The position numbers were made by a program, and so were the translations under genes. 64,000 nt of DNA from a virus: positions 1-64,000 of the IMG/VR virus record IMGVR_UViG_3300042291_001073; one strand, 5' to 3'. Below, one piece after another: positions 14,077-26,400 of this stretch. The notes under the pieces were generated by a model, which was given only the letters and a program-made list of their open reading frames with translations, was not told where the DNA came from and searched no databases. Positions within the stretch are counted from its first letter, which is position 1; every line of letters begins with the position of its first letter.

Positions 14077-17000
14077 GTCGGACAAAGTGATAGTCTCCGT
14101 CGGGCCCGTTGTTGCTAAAAATACCCTGACAATCAAAACCTTGTTCATCCATATAGGCAATGACTTCGTCTTTTAACGGGGCGCCTTTATTATACTCTAC
14201 TACCTGTAGTTCTAAGATAACGTGCTTTACGTCTTTAAGTGTTTCTACAGCACCTTTTAGTACATCAAGTTCTGCACCCTGTACATCCATTTTAACAAAG
14301 TCTGGTTTGGGGAATCTTTTAAGATTTGATACTGCATCAACTGTAACTGTTTTTAACTTACGCTTATGCGTGTCGTTGAAATAATTTACAGTATCTGGAT
14401 TAACTACTTCGTTTTCTTTGTAGTAGCTGTTACCACCCGGGTGAATATCGTTTTGATAAAACTCAACTTCTTTGCCGGTTTCATTGCTCAGTACACCTAT
14501 GTGGTATTTCATTCTGCGTTCTTGATACAAGAACTCTGTACTATCCATTGCTTCAAAAGCTACTATCTCTGCGTCAGGCCATATGCGAGCAGCTTCGTTA
14601 GTCCAATGTAGTACACAGGCTCCAATGTCGTAGATTACTTTAGGTTCAAGACCGGCTGTTTTTAATCCAGCAAGATAGTCTACATGACTTCTAGGTATCA
14701 ATCGTTGGCTACCTAGTTCTCGCAGCCTTGTTTGAATGTTAGCTACCGGAGACGTATCGATAGCAGGAATGTTATTATCAACATTAAAAGTAAAACTTCC
14801 TGTGTGCTGGCATTGTATAGTTGTATCGGCCCAAATCTTAAAACCTTTTTCTAAAGCCTTACGACAAAAGTCAACATCTTCCGAAACAGTGTCTTTGTGA
14901 TTGATAGCACTATAATATTTAAACTGTGGATAACCTATGGCCTTGAATACTTCTGATTTAACTAATACACAGCCAAACCCGCAGCCTGCAATTTCAACTA
15001 GTCCCCTGTCTTTAATTTTACCGTAGGGTATATTAGTAACTCCGCCGCGGTCATTTTTTTCATATAGTTCGAGTATATGCAGTCCTGGCTTGCGTTGAAT
15101 ATACAGTCCGCTGACAACATCCTTGTCATGTGCTAGAAGTTTTGATAGTGTGTCTTTAGGGAAAGCAATGTCGCTGTCTACGCTGAATAGATAATCAAAT
15201 CCATTGACTACCCAATCTGCTATCAAGTTGCGAACTTGATCAATGTTGTAGCCATAGAAGAATTGAAACGTAGTTTCGTAGCCTTCTGGTACTTCTAAAT
15301 CATATATGGCCTTGAATGTGTCAGGCTCTATGTTACGGGCTGTAGGGATTCCTATCAGTATCTTTTTTTTTGAAGCATTCATTTTCTTTACAATTATTTG
15401 TGCGTTTTGATTCTGCTCAACAGCGTTAACTTTATAGTCATTGAGCGGATTAATGTCATTATAGTTATACACGACATCTTGTAGGCATTTAACTTTGTTG
15501 GGATCTGCGGCTTCTATCAGAGCGTAGAATACCGATCCATCTCCACCAGCTTTAAACCACTCACCTCGTTCATTTTGAAACAAACTGTCTGCAATATCAT
15601 TGAGCAGATATTTTCTAAATGTACGTAAGTGTGTGTAAGGTAATATCCAATTGAAGTGATGATTCCTATAATCACGAGCTTGTTTAACATGCTCTGGATA
15701 AGGCTGGCTAATCAATGGAATGTTATCAACCATTGACCAGCATGATCCATAGGTAAACTCTGTAGTACCGTCATATAAGGCATTATACTGACTGAAGATA
15801 GTGTTATCGTTGACAAGACTGTCATCACCATCTAACAGCATAATAATAGAGTTGTTATTCATTAGGCTGCGTATGTGTTCAATCTGATTACGCACTGCGC
15901 CACGATTTTCTGTGTTAACAGCAATTTTAAATCTATCCTGCACTTCTTTAGGCAGTGCTGCCACTGTGGCCGTTAACACTTCTACAGTATTGTCAGTAGA
16001 ACAATCGTCAATTAAAATATGCACATAGTTATCGTAGTCCTGTGCGGCTACACTCTGTATACACTTGGCAATGTAGTCAGCACAGTTATAGAACGGACTG
16101 ATAACTACAATAGGTTGTTCGTTGCCTGTTTTATAATTTTCAAGTTCGATAGTGTTATGAAACTTGCGATTCCAAATCTTGTGTACTCTACGATTGATCT
16201 TAGTCACTGCACGATATTCGCTACGAGACAAATATAAGCCTAACTTCTGAACCATCAACTGTTTCCACTGTAGGGCCACTGTGTCCCAACCTGCTAGGTC
16301 CTTGACAATGTTACAGTAGTATTGTTTTTGTTGATGTAGGTACTTGTTGTGATATGCTTGTACAGTCATAGCAACAAACTTCTCAACCTGCTCTGGCACA
16401 TTGATATCAGGAAATAGACCGTTAGGTTCTATAGCATAGTCAATGTGATAGCAAGCACCTTCTAATGCAATTTCTTCTAAGGCGCCAAATCTGCAGGTAA
16501 TAGCAGGTGTGTTATACAGTAGACTCTCTAATGTACTGATACCAAACGTTTCAGGGAATGCTGCCGGATACAACATGAAGTTTGCTAGAGTAAGTATGTC
16601 GGCAATTTCACGTTGTGAAATAACTCCCGTAAACTCTATGCCTAGTTTAGCCAGTTCAGGATCTGCAGCCATGGCCCGCCAATCTTTTTCTTGTTGATCA
16701 GGTTCGCTGCCTGTGCTAAATCTATAATAGCCGCCTATGATCTTTAACTTAGCTGTAGGGATGTGTCTTTTAACGTGTGGCCAAATATACTTAACCAACG
16801 GAATCATGCCCTTGGTCACACTTGCATTGTAGACAAACAAGTTAGGGTCTTTAGCTTTAATGTCTACTTCTGTTTTAAAGTTTCGAGCACCATTACGTGT
16901 GATAAAAAACTTATTCTTTAACACTTCAAAGTTGCGTCTGCGTCCGTGGTGGCAATTAGCCACATAGGTTAAGTGGAAGTCGCTGAGTGTAAAGATATCT

Positions 17001-17440
17001 GTAATGCGATTAGACGTTGCTAGTTCTTCAATTAGATTATCACCGAGACAAAATGTATCGTGCATCCATAGCGCACGAACTCGAGCTTTTGCTATTACTC
17101 TATTATACAGATCCATGTTCTGGAAAGGAGTAGATCTTATGTCGTTTAATTTAGGGTAATCACTAGCGTCTGTAAATGGAATCACGGTACGTGAGCTTAC
17201 AACAATGTCAAACTCATGATCCAGTGCAAGGTCGGTAAGTGGGCGATATGTGACCATATCATAAACACCTGGACGAGCATGATCAATGCCGCAGTTGTTA
17301 AACACAGTCACGGTAAATCCAATTTGAGCAAGTTCTCTGCTCATCAGTGTAACAGCACTTTCGCTGCCCCCTAAACCTTGTTTGTCTACAGTAGTACCAT
17401 CATAGGGTATACCGATAATATCAATAATAGCGATCTTCAT
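14072..17440 (-). CDS. Four-domain glycosyltransferase/methyltransferase fusion (GT4-GT2-GT2-FkbM)
   Basis: A 1122-residue enzyme. Residues 1 to about 410 are a GT-B, GT4-type domain (GLGGSESAV near residue 25 and a C-terminal E-x7-E-like FPETFGISTLE). A GT2 domain starts near residue 439 (PIVVISPFYNCADYI), with ILIDDCSTDNT and the metal-binding LLDGDD near 536. A second GT2-like domain starts near 694 (KKILIGIPTARN) with VDSDIAFP near 757. Residues about 935-1122 are an FkbM-type SAM methyltransferase (IYDIGACV, FVKMDVQGAELDVLKG). It could build and methylate a short glycan on fibres or host surface; the acceptor is unknown. A sigma70 promoter lies directly upstream. Confidence 0.9.
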   Translation of the reverse strand: MKIAIIDIIGIPYDGTTVDKQGLGGSESAVTLMSRELAQIGFTVTVFNNCGIDHARPGVYDMVTYRPLTDLALDHEFDIVVSSRTVIPFTDASDYPKLNDIRSTPFQNMDLYNRVIAKARVRALWMHDTFCLGDNLIEELATSNRITDIFTLSDFHLTYVANCHHGRRRNFEVLKNKFFITRNGARNFKTEVDIKAKDPNLFVYNASVTKGMIPLVKYIWPHVKRHIPTAKLKIIGGYYRFSTGSEPDQQEKDWRAMAADPELAKLGIEFTGVISQREIADILTLANFMLYPAAFPETFGISTLESLLYNTPAITCRFGALEEIALEGACYHIDYAIEPNGLFPDINVPEQVEKFVAMTVQAYHNKYLHQQKQYYCNIVKDLAGWDTVALQWKQLMVQKLGLYLSRSEYRAVTKINRRVHKIWNRKFHNTIELENYKTGNEQPIVVISPFYNCADYIAKCIQSVAAQDYDNYVHILIDDCSTDNTVEVLTATVAALPKEVQDRFKIAVNTENRGAVRNQIEHIRSLMNNNSIIMLLDGDDSLVNDNTIFSQYNALYDGTTEFTYGSCWSMVDNIPLISQPYPEHVKQARDYRNHHFNWILPYTHLRTFRKYLLNDIADSLFQNERGEWFKAGGDGSVFYALIEAADPNKVKCLQDVVYNYNDINPLNDYKVNAVEQNQNAQIIVKKMNASKKKILIGIPTARNIEPDTFKAIYDLEVPEGYETTFQFFYGYNIDQVRNLIADWVVNGFDYLFSVDSDIAFPKDTLSKLLAHDKDVVSGLYIQRKPGLHILELYEKNDRGGVTNIPYGKIKDRGLVEIAGCGFGCVLVKSEVFKAIGYPQFKYYSAINHKDTVSEDVDFCRKALEKGFKIWADTTIQCQHTGSFTFNVDNNIPAIDTSPVANIQTRLRELGSQRLIPRSHVDYLAGLKTAGLEPKVIYDIGACVLHWTNEAARIWPDAEIVAFEAMDSTEFLYQERRMKYHIGVLSNETGKEVEFYQNDIHPGGNSYYKENEVVNPDTVNYFNDTHKRKLKTVTVDAVSNLKRFPKPDFVKMDVQGAELDVLKGAVETLKDVKHVILELQVVEYNKGAPLKDEVIAYMDEQGFDCQGIFSNNGPDGDYHFVRR

Positions 17441-17447
17441 GCTATTA

Positions 17448-17475
17448 ATTATACACTCTTTATCTGGATAGTCAA
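17448..17475 (-). promoter_or_regulatory. Sigma70 promoter for the glycosyltransferase fusion
   Basis: Minus strand: TTGACT (17470-17475), 16-nt spacer, TATAAT (17448-17453), then 7 nt to the ATG at 17440. There is no Shine-Dalgarno, so the mRNA is predicted to be leaderless or nearly so. It sits in the 45-nt gap after the giant adhesin gene and separates this enzyme from the late fibre transcript. Confidence 0.8.
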
Positions 17476-17485
17476 AGATATTGGA

Positions 17486-20400
17486 TTAGAACCAATATGC
17501 TGATAGTACAGTTGCACCGTCTGTACCGGTTCCTGCTACAAAAAAGTTTTCTGAACCTATTAAACTATTGGTAATAGATCTAGAACCTGCTGTAGCAGCA
17601 CTTAAATTCTGGAAAGCAAATATCTTTAATTGAACAGCATCATTGGTTATAGTATCAACTGTTACTATTTGATCGACTCTATCAATACCGATGCTTTCTG
17701 GATAAGGCATTCTATTAGTATATACGTGTGATCCTTCTCTATTGTATGAGGATCCACCAATTGTTGAACTCTTAACAGTTGCAGTTGCTACTGCAATTAC
17801 AGCAGTAACTGCACCGGCGTTTGTAGCTGGAAATGCTCGACCGCTGCCCCAGATAATACGCACGGCACCGACACCGCCCCAACCACCACCGTAGCTGGTA
17901 CCAGATCCGCCGCCACCGCCACCAAATGCACCACCGTTAATGATACGTAGACCGCTTTGTCCCGAACCTTCGCCACCACGGCCTTGTTCGCCACCTGAAC
18001 CACCGCCGCCGCCGAAATAACTAGAACTTCCAACACCATCCGCGCCTTTTCCAAATATGCCAACACCGCCGCCTGCAGGTACACCATATGTACTTGAATA
18101 ATAACCAGATGCTGCACCAGCGCCTGATCCTGCTGGTGGATTGTAGGCCGTAAAATAACCTCCGGCATTATCAGCACCCTGGCCGGCATATCCGCCTGCG
18201 CCAGCGCCGCCCCTATTCCAAGATCCTTCAAATGCTCCATTACCGCCACGTCCACCGCCATCTCCTAAGAAGCCGCCGCCGTAGCCGCCACCGAATGAGG
18301 TAGCACCAGGGCCGCCGCGTCCACCACCATAACCTGCTACTGTAGCAGTTGAGATAAAGTAACTGGTACCGCCTAGGTTCGTTGATAGGTTACTTGCGTT
18401 GCTAGTTGATTCACCACCTTGACCAACTACAACAGTATATGATACTCCGGGAGTAACTGGAATGTTATTCTTCCAACCTAGGCCACCACCACCACCGCCA
18501 CCAGAACTCCAAACATGGCCACCACCGCCTCCGCCGCCTACGGCTACAACACTTACTGATGTAACTCCGCTTGGTGCTGTCCACGAATATGTACCTGTAG
18601 TAACATAAGTCGCATCACCCGCTGTTGGATAGGATCCAGTGCCACCTGTTGGAACCACTCCGCTGATTACACCTAACTTAGGAGTTGATGTTCCTGTAGA
18701 ATAGCAGGTAATTTGATTAATGCTGCCAATAGCCGACACAACAACAGTATTTCCATCGCCGCCATTACCGCCTGATACACTAGAGGTTGTGATAGTTACT
18801 ATTGATCCGGCAGTATAGTTACTAGTACCTTTAAGGCCAATAACTGTAAATGACCAAGATGCAGTTGTTATAGTCGATATAGAACTAATTGTAGGATCTA
18901 ACTCAAGTTCACCAGTTGAGTAAATTGAATTAATCGCTCCTGGAGTAGGAGCTACGCTACCATATGCTAAACAGCTAATACTATAACTGCTGGTATTAAC
19001 CACAGTAATATATACAATATTTCCTTGCCCAAGATTACCAACTCTAGCCTGTGCAGAAAGAATATCTTTAGTAGCAAATCCAACTGTTGAACTCAGTCCT
19101 GTTATATCAAATATCCAAGGACCCGAACCTATTACAGTTCCAATGGTACCTACTGCGCCTGAATCTACACCTATCGAGATCGATGCGCTAAATGTTGCTC
19201 TAGTAGTGGTTGTAATAATCTTTGCATTATCAGCAGTTCTAACATAATTGCCAAGGTGTCCAGCAGCGTTGACTGATACAGTAGCCGCTTGCTGGCCGCC
19301 GTACAAGAATCCTTGATATTCAGGAATAACCCATCTAGACTTACCATAGGCTACTGTAGTATCTCTGGTATAACTACCTACAGGTTCTGTTGCCTGATTA
19401 CCAATTAGATTTCCTTCGGCGTATGGACTATTAGCTGTAATAGTAACTATCATCGAGTCATTACCATTATCACTAGGCAGAGCACTAAATCTTTGTCTAA
19501 TAACCGGAGTTTCAGATGCATTTGCACCTGCAATTAATACAGATGCTGCTGGTCCTGATCTAGCACCGAAGCCGGTATAGATTGTACTAGTTGATATTGG
19601 TGCGTAATTAATAATTGGTAATGCAACTCCGGTTGAATAATCTGTCCCTAGCCATTCAGATTTCTTAATTCTAATATTACTAAAGCCGCCAAAGGTACTG
19701 TTTACAGAATAAAAACTACTATCGAAGTAAACTGTCTGACCTGTTCCTTTAAACACTGAATAGAGTAACTTGCTACCGTTATAATGTTTAATGTAACCAT
19801 CGGTGGTATAAACAATGTAAAACTTATTAGCTGGATTCCAAGATCCACCTTGGTCACCTAAATTTGAACCGTTATGATGAATATTGAAATTGTTAGACTG
19901 GTACGGATATGCAGCCCAGTCTATGGTATCATAACTTGCATTAGCAGTTGGGTCAGCGTTCCAACCTATCATGGCATAGCTAGCACCGTTATCTGTGGCT
20001 GCTGCTTGCTTATAGAATTCCATGGTAACAGGTGCTGTAAATCCCGTTGAAATATATGCTTGATTATCCCAGTTAATTGATCCTGAAGTTTTAAAAACAG
20101 TTACGTCAGTGGTTCCGTTATTTGTTACTGTTAAGTTCCCGGACGCAACTAACGTTATTGTTTCGTAGGGAACAGTTACAGTCGAGAAGGACATTACTGC
20201 ACCAGTTGTAGATACAGTTCCTATTCTACCAGAAGTTGCAGTAGCAGTTGATAAACAAGTGATCTGTTCGCTGTTAAGCACCGACGTTACATACACTGTA
20301 GCTGTGCCTAGACTACCTACCATGTTAGTAGCAGTGATAATTGACCCATATATAAATGCATTAGTGGATGTTAGGCCGGATATAGTAAATGTATATGGTG

Positions 20401-23400
20401 CTATTGTAGTTATAGGTGTAAATGGATTTATCACTGATACTACAGCAGAGGTCTGTGTTATCGTATTATTGTAAGACGAATTATCAATAAACGATGTACT
20501 TTGGCAAGTTAATAAAACTGTGTATGTACCTGTTGAAATAGGTGCAATATTTGTACCACTGATTTGTGTTGTAGCCAAAGTAGATGTGGTAGGTGTAAAA
20601 TTACCGGTGTAAACTGCCAGGCCTTTTACCAGTCTAAAATTAGATAGGTAGCCGTTAAAATATTCTGAATATCCTCTGGCGTTACCAATTAAAAATGGCT
20701 CTGTATTATCTGCACCCATTGAAATAGCCACTGAATACACCAATGAACCGTTTACATATATGTTTAATGTAGAACCAGTGTAGACCCATGCACAGTGACT
20801 CCATACTCCTGCAGTTAATGTATAGCTTGAATTGTATTCAGTTCCATTATAAAAACTGATAACACCTGTGCTGATTCTTAAAAAACCCTCATACGATGTA
20901 GTGCCAGAACTAGTAACACGTTTACAAAAGATAGCACGATATGCAGAGTAATCACCGTCTGGTCTAATCCAGCACTCTGCTGTCCATGCTAGGTTGTTTA
21001 AATTAAAATTAGTAGAGTGAGCAATCTGTAGGAAACTAGTTGATCCATTAAAACTGACACTGTAGGAACTAGTATTAGTTAGAGTCGATACGCCAGTTAC
21101 TGGTCCGATATAATTTCCGATGTCTGGACCGGCGGAATAAATTCCAACAATAGTACCAGTGGTCGGTGCTAAGGTTCCATTTTGAGCTATACAGGTTATG
21201 GACGTACTACTATTAACCTCAGTTACTATTACAGTGTTACCACCGAAACTTCCACCTAATGGTGTTGATCGTACAATAGTACCTGTGGTAAATTGTGCAG
21301 TTGACCTTAGTTGTTGAATGGTCAGTGTCCAAGGATTTGTTCCGGATACTGAAGTAATTAATCCTGGGGTGGTATCTGATGTTACTGATAAGATGTTGGT
21401 CAACGTGCCAACATTATAATCTCTAATAGTAGCACTAGATACTGAAACTACACTTACAAACGCTGATTGCACTCCGAAGTATTTGTTTTCTAATGGAGTT
21501 GGTATTGTTACACCAGAAGATGACCCACTTGCAATTCCAGCTGTGTATATTTCTAAGATTTGAGCGGCTGTTAATTCACCGCTTATAACTTGTATTGCAT
21601 CTAAGGCAGTCGGAGCTTCAGTACCTGCATACGGGTAACCGTTGCCTATGTAACTTGTTCCAGGATAACTTGAGTTAACAGCTATGTTAGTTAGTTCCTT
21701 AACTCCGTTAACGTATGCATCCACCTGATAATTTGATTTAACTACCCAAGCTAGGCAGAACCAATTATTTGTGTTTACTAAAGTTGTTCCAACGTTTTGT
21801 GTTGCATTGGCTACACAAATTTTTCCTGAGCTAATTCCCAGACCCCAGTATATGCTGTTTGCAGGATCACTGAAAATAGGCACACTAGGAGAATATGATC
21901 CGCCGCTGGCAGTTTGAGTTCCTTTGTACCATGCTACATAAGTCTTACTCCAATTACTGGCCACTGTGGTTAATTCGTTGATTCTTAGATAATTACTGGC
22001 CATGTTCCAACCAGTAGCGTGTCCGGTATTTTGAACACCGCCTGTAGTAGGGAATGTTAAACTACCGGTTGTAGTCAATGAATAGGAGCCTGATATAGTA
22101 ATTGCACCACCGTTGAATTGAATACCTAATAATTTCGTAGCACCAGGCGGAGTTAAAAGTTCATTTCCGAGTGAAACACCACTGTAACTAGAACCGGTAT
22201 ACGCCTGTACTGTACCGGCCCATACTAGACGTACAAATCCGTTACCACCGGAGCTGGCTAGGCCAGTTCCACCATCCCAAGAACCACCACCACCACCGCC
22301 AGGAAATCCACCTTCTCCACCCCGCGATCCTGCTGAAGATAATCCGTTGCCTGCACCGCCGTTAGTGCTAGAAACTATAGGAGTATAGGTAGCAGATCCA
22401 CCACCACCGCCACCTGTTACGTTATTTTGTCCAGCACCGCCAGCACCACCACTATATCCACTATTAGAACCTCCTGTGCCTGCTGAGAAACTTGCGGCAC
22501 CGCCACCACCAGCGCCAGCGCCCCCATTAAACCCAGATTGATATAAAGTACCGCTAGGACTGTATGAAGTACTACCGTTTCCGCCCGCACCTCCCAAACC
22601 ACCTGCGCCGCCACCACCACCACCTCCGTCCCAACCAGCGCCGCCTGGGCCACCGGCGTAACCCCCAGTGGTTACCCCGCCTGGAGTATTAGCAAAACTA
22701 GGAGCAGCAGGTGCCGGAGCACCTGGATTAGTGCTGTAAGGCGTACCACCGATACCACCGGGGACAGTCATAGTGAATGAGCCAAACGCAACTGAGCTCA
22801 ATCCACCATCTGGTGCTTTTGTATTTTTTGTCGCAGTGGCTATTCCGCCTAATCCAACAACTATGGTAAGAGTTTGACCCGGAGTCACTGATAGGTTATT
22901 GAAGAATCCAGCCGATCCACCAGAGCCACCACCGCCACCACCGTCACCGCTGTTTCCGTCATCACCTGCGCCACCTGCGCCAACTGCCATTACTGATAAT
23001 GTAGTTGCATTTGAAGGAACAATGAATGTATATGTTCCAGGCGCAGTATAATTTTGATCAGTTTCTACTGGCACTGGTGGCGTATATGTTCCGCCGGGGA
23101 CACTGATAGAGTCGATCAATCCCGCAGTTGGAGCAAGGCTGCCGATTCCACCATAGGCTACAGCAATAATGCTAGTAGGGCTAGTAACTGTAGATACAGT
23201 TACCGTACTTCCTACGCCAAAACTTCCAAGTTTACCCGAACTGGTTGTTGCTGTTATTATCGAAGTAGCTGTTAACGAAGATACAGTACTAGATGAAATA
23301 TTGTAAATTCTAAAGATCCAAGAAGAACTTGTAATTGGAGTAACTCTGTAAACAAAGGTTCCTGTTGTGCTAGGATTAATTTCGGAATTGACTTGAGTTG

Positions 23401-26400
23401 ATATACTAGTGCTAGTTGATGAAGTTGTATAAAATTTAGTAAATGCTAGAGTACCAGTGTTGAATAATCTAGCAGGCGAGTATCCGTAGGTTTCTGATGG
23501 TACATTGACTCTGAGAAAATACCCAGTTTGTAGTATACTCTTTCTTTCTAAGGTTAATCTTCTGGTGTCATAGACCACGCTACCCGTAATGTTAGGAACG
23601 TGATTTTGCTGGAATAATTTTGGAGAATTTTTAATACTCGGAGATCTAAGATCATAAGACGGGCCGCCAACTGTTGAACTCTTAGTAAATGGAGTTACAA
23701 CGGCTGCAACAGCACCAGTTATTTCAGTAACATTACTAGTTGGGAATGCTCTACCTGTACCCCAAATAATACGTACAGCTCCTTGGCCGCCCCACCCACC
23801 ACCATAGCTGGTACCAGAGCCACCGCCACCGCCACCGTATTTTCCGCCATTGATTGTCTTAAAACCGCTTTGTCCCGAACCTTCGCCACCACGGCCTTGT
23901 TCGCCACCCGAACCACCAAATCCACCATAGAATTGTCCGCTAGCGCCACCACTCGATCCTTGACCATATATACCTACACCGCCGCCTGCTGGTACGCCAT
24001 ATGTACTTGAATACCAGCCACCTGTACCGCCGCCGCCGCCTGCAGGAGCGGCATTACCACTGCTACTACCACCATATGAGTCTGCGCCACGGCCTGTATA
24101 TCCTCCAGCACCAGCTCCACCGTAATTCCATGATCCGTCAAAGGCACCATTACCACCTCGTCCACCACCATCACCTTGATAGCCACCACCATAGCCACCA
24201 CCAAACGAAGTAGCATTGGGGCCACCGCGCCCTCCGCCGTATCCTGCTACTGTAGCAGTTGAGATAAAGTAACTGGTACCACCTAGGTTTGTGCTATTGT
24301 TATTTGCATTAGCAGTCGATTCGCCACCTGATCCTACTACAACGGTATAGGTCTGACCAGGTGTAACTGAGATGTTGTTTTTCCATCCCAAACCACCGCC
24401 ACCACCGCCACCTGAACTCCAAGTGCTGCCGCCACCACCACCGCCACCTACTGCTACAACACTCACTGATGTAACTCCTGCTGGAGCGACCCATGAATAT
24501 GTACCTGTGGTAATATAAGTTGCATCGCCAGGCTGTGCCGGTAATGAACCTGTAAGCCCTGTTAGATACGGTCCAACTATTGTTCCTGCAATTGGAGTAG
24601 TTGTTCCCGTAACATAACAGATAATTTGTGTATTGTTAAGAATAGATTTAACTAGTACTGTATTTCCTAGACCAAAACTACCTGTTACTGATGTAGCGGT
24701 AACTACAGCAGCCACAGATAGATAGCCAGTGCCCTTAATACCTATTACATTAAATTCCCACGATGTTGTTGATGTAGCTGTAACTGAAGTAATTGTAGTG
24801 TCAGGTATAATTTCGCCAGTGGCGTATATCGCATTAAGTATTCCAGTAGTAGGAGCTACAGATCCGCCAAATGCAGAAACTGTAATCGATGAAGTTCCAG
24901 TATTGGTAACATATACAACATTTCCTGTACCTAGTGTAGCAGATCTCTCAACTACAGAAATTACAGATTTAGAAGGTAATTCAAGACTTGACGACATTCC
25001 AGTAATTGTAAATGTCCAGGGTCCGACTAATGGTGTTCTAAACGTTGGTAATGATGTACCGGCTGACGCAGAAAATGTAAATGTTACTCCTGTAGCAGTG
25101 AAAGTGTGTATAGTATAAGTACCGGCTGTGGTTACAGTTCCGCCCTGACATCTCTGTGAGCCAGGATATCTAACAATAACAATACCACTGCCGCCAGAGC
25201 CTGATCCACTAGACCAACCACCGTTCGCAGCCCAGTAACTTCCACCACCACCGCCGCCCCCTGTGCCTGCAATAGCGTTAGGTGTTCCGCTACCTGTAGT
25301 AGTAGCATTAACTTCGTTGGTATATACGTTATAATTGTAGTAGGTTGTAGTACCAGCACCGCGTCCGCCGCCTGCAAATCCATCACCTGCTCGTTCACTA
25401 CTGTTACCACCGCCACCGCCCCCGCCTGCATACCATCGCCATGTGCCAGAGATATCAAATGCTTTACCAGCGCCACCATTACCGCCTGGTGCTGAACCTG
25501 ATCCATTTACACCTGCACCACCAGCTCCACCACCACCAGCTCCTGTCCATGTATAGCCAGTTGTACCACCAGCATTACCATAGGCGGCCGCGCCATTTAC
25601 ACTAGTTTGAGTAGCTGAACCACCACCGTTTTGATAAGCGGAACCTCCGCCTGAACCACCGTTCATTTTGCCGCCGTCAAACCCCTGTCCAGTACTTCCG
25701 CCGCCACCGCCACCTTGTGCAATATAAGTTCCAAAAGAAGAGTTTCCGCCCTTGTTGCCGTTGGCGTTTGTTGAGTTAGCAATAGCAACACCACCTGCGC
25801 CTACTATAACATCATATGCACTAGATAATGTTACACCAGTAGCATAAAGAACTCCGCCGCCGCCACCGCCACCGTTACCGTTTGTGGTATTATTGTTACC
25901 ACCCGATCCGCCACCCGCAACAACTAAAATATCGGCAACAATAGACTGTACAGGGGGAGGAGTATAAGTGCCACCTGTAGGTGTAATACCGAGAATTGAT
26001 CCATTGGTGGGAGCAACAGTGGCTGTATTAGCCACTGCAATAATACTGGTACTATTAGTCACAGTATAAACATAGACTGTGCCGTCACCAAAACTTCCAA
26101 AACTGCTTGAATTTGTATTGGCAGAGATTATTGTGCCAAACGTTAGGCCAGATGTCTGTGTTGAGGATAGTTGCTCAATGGCAAATGCATAAGTTGCTGT
26201 GGTTATCAGTTCCACTCCGTAGATATTGGCATTAAGATATACTGGATTAGTAACAGTATTAATAATTCCAACTCCTGCACCATCACGATTAACAGGAATA
26301 CTGATTGAATTAGTGCCTGTTGTGAATAACTTTGTCGAAGTTGAATATCCGTAGACCGTCGACGGAGTTTGGATACGTTGATAATTAAACGAATTGTTTA

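Noticed and set aside
17797-26000. Many long open frames on both strands within the glycine-rich adhesin (for example 22417-22653, 23974-24225 and 24729-25118)
   Set aside because: Gly codons (GGN) read in other frames rarely give stops, so long frames are expected. They lack ribosome-binding sites and natural composition.
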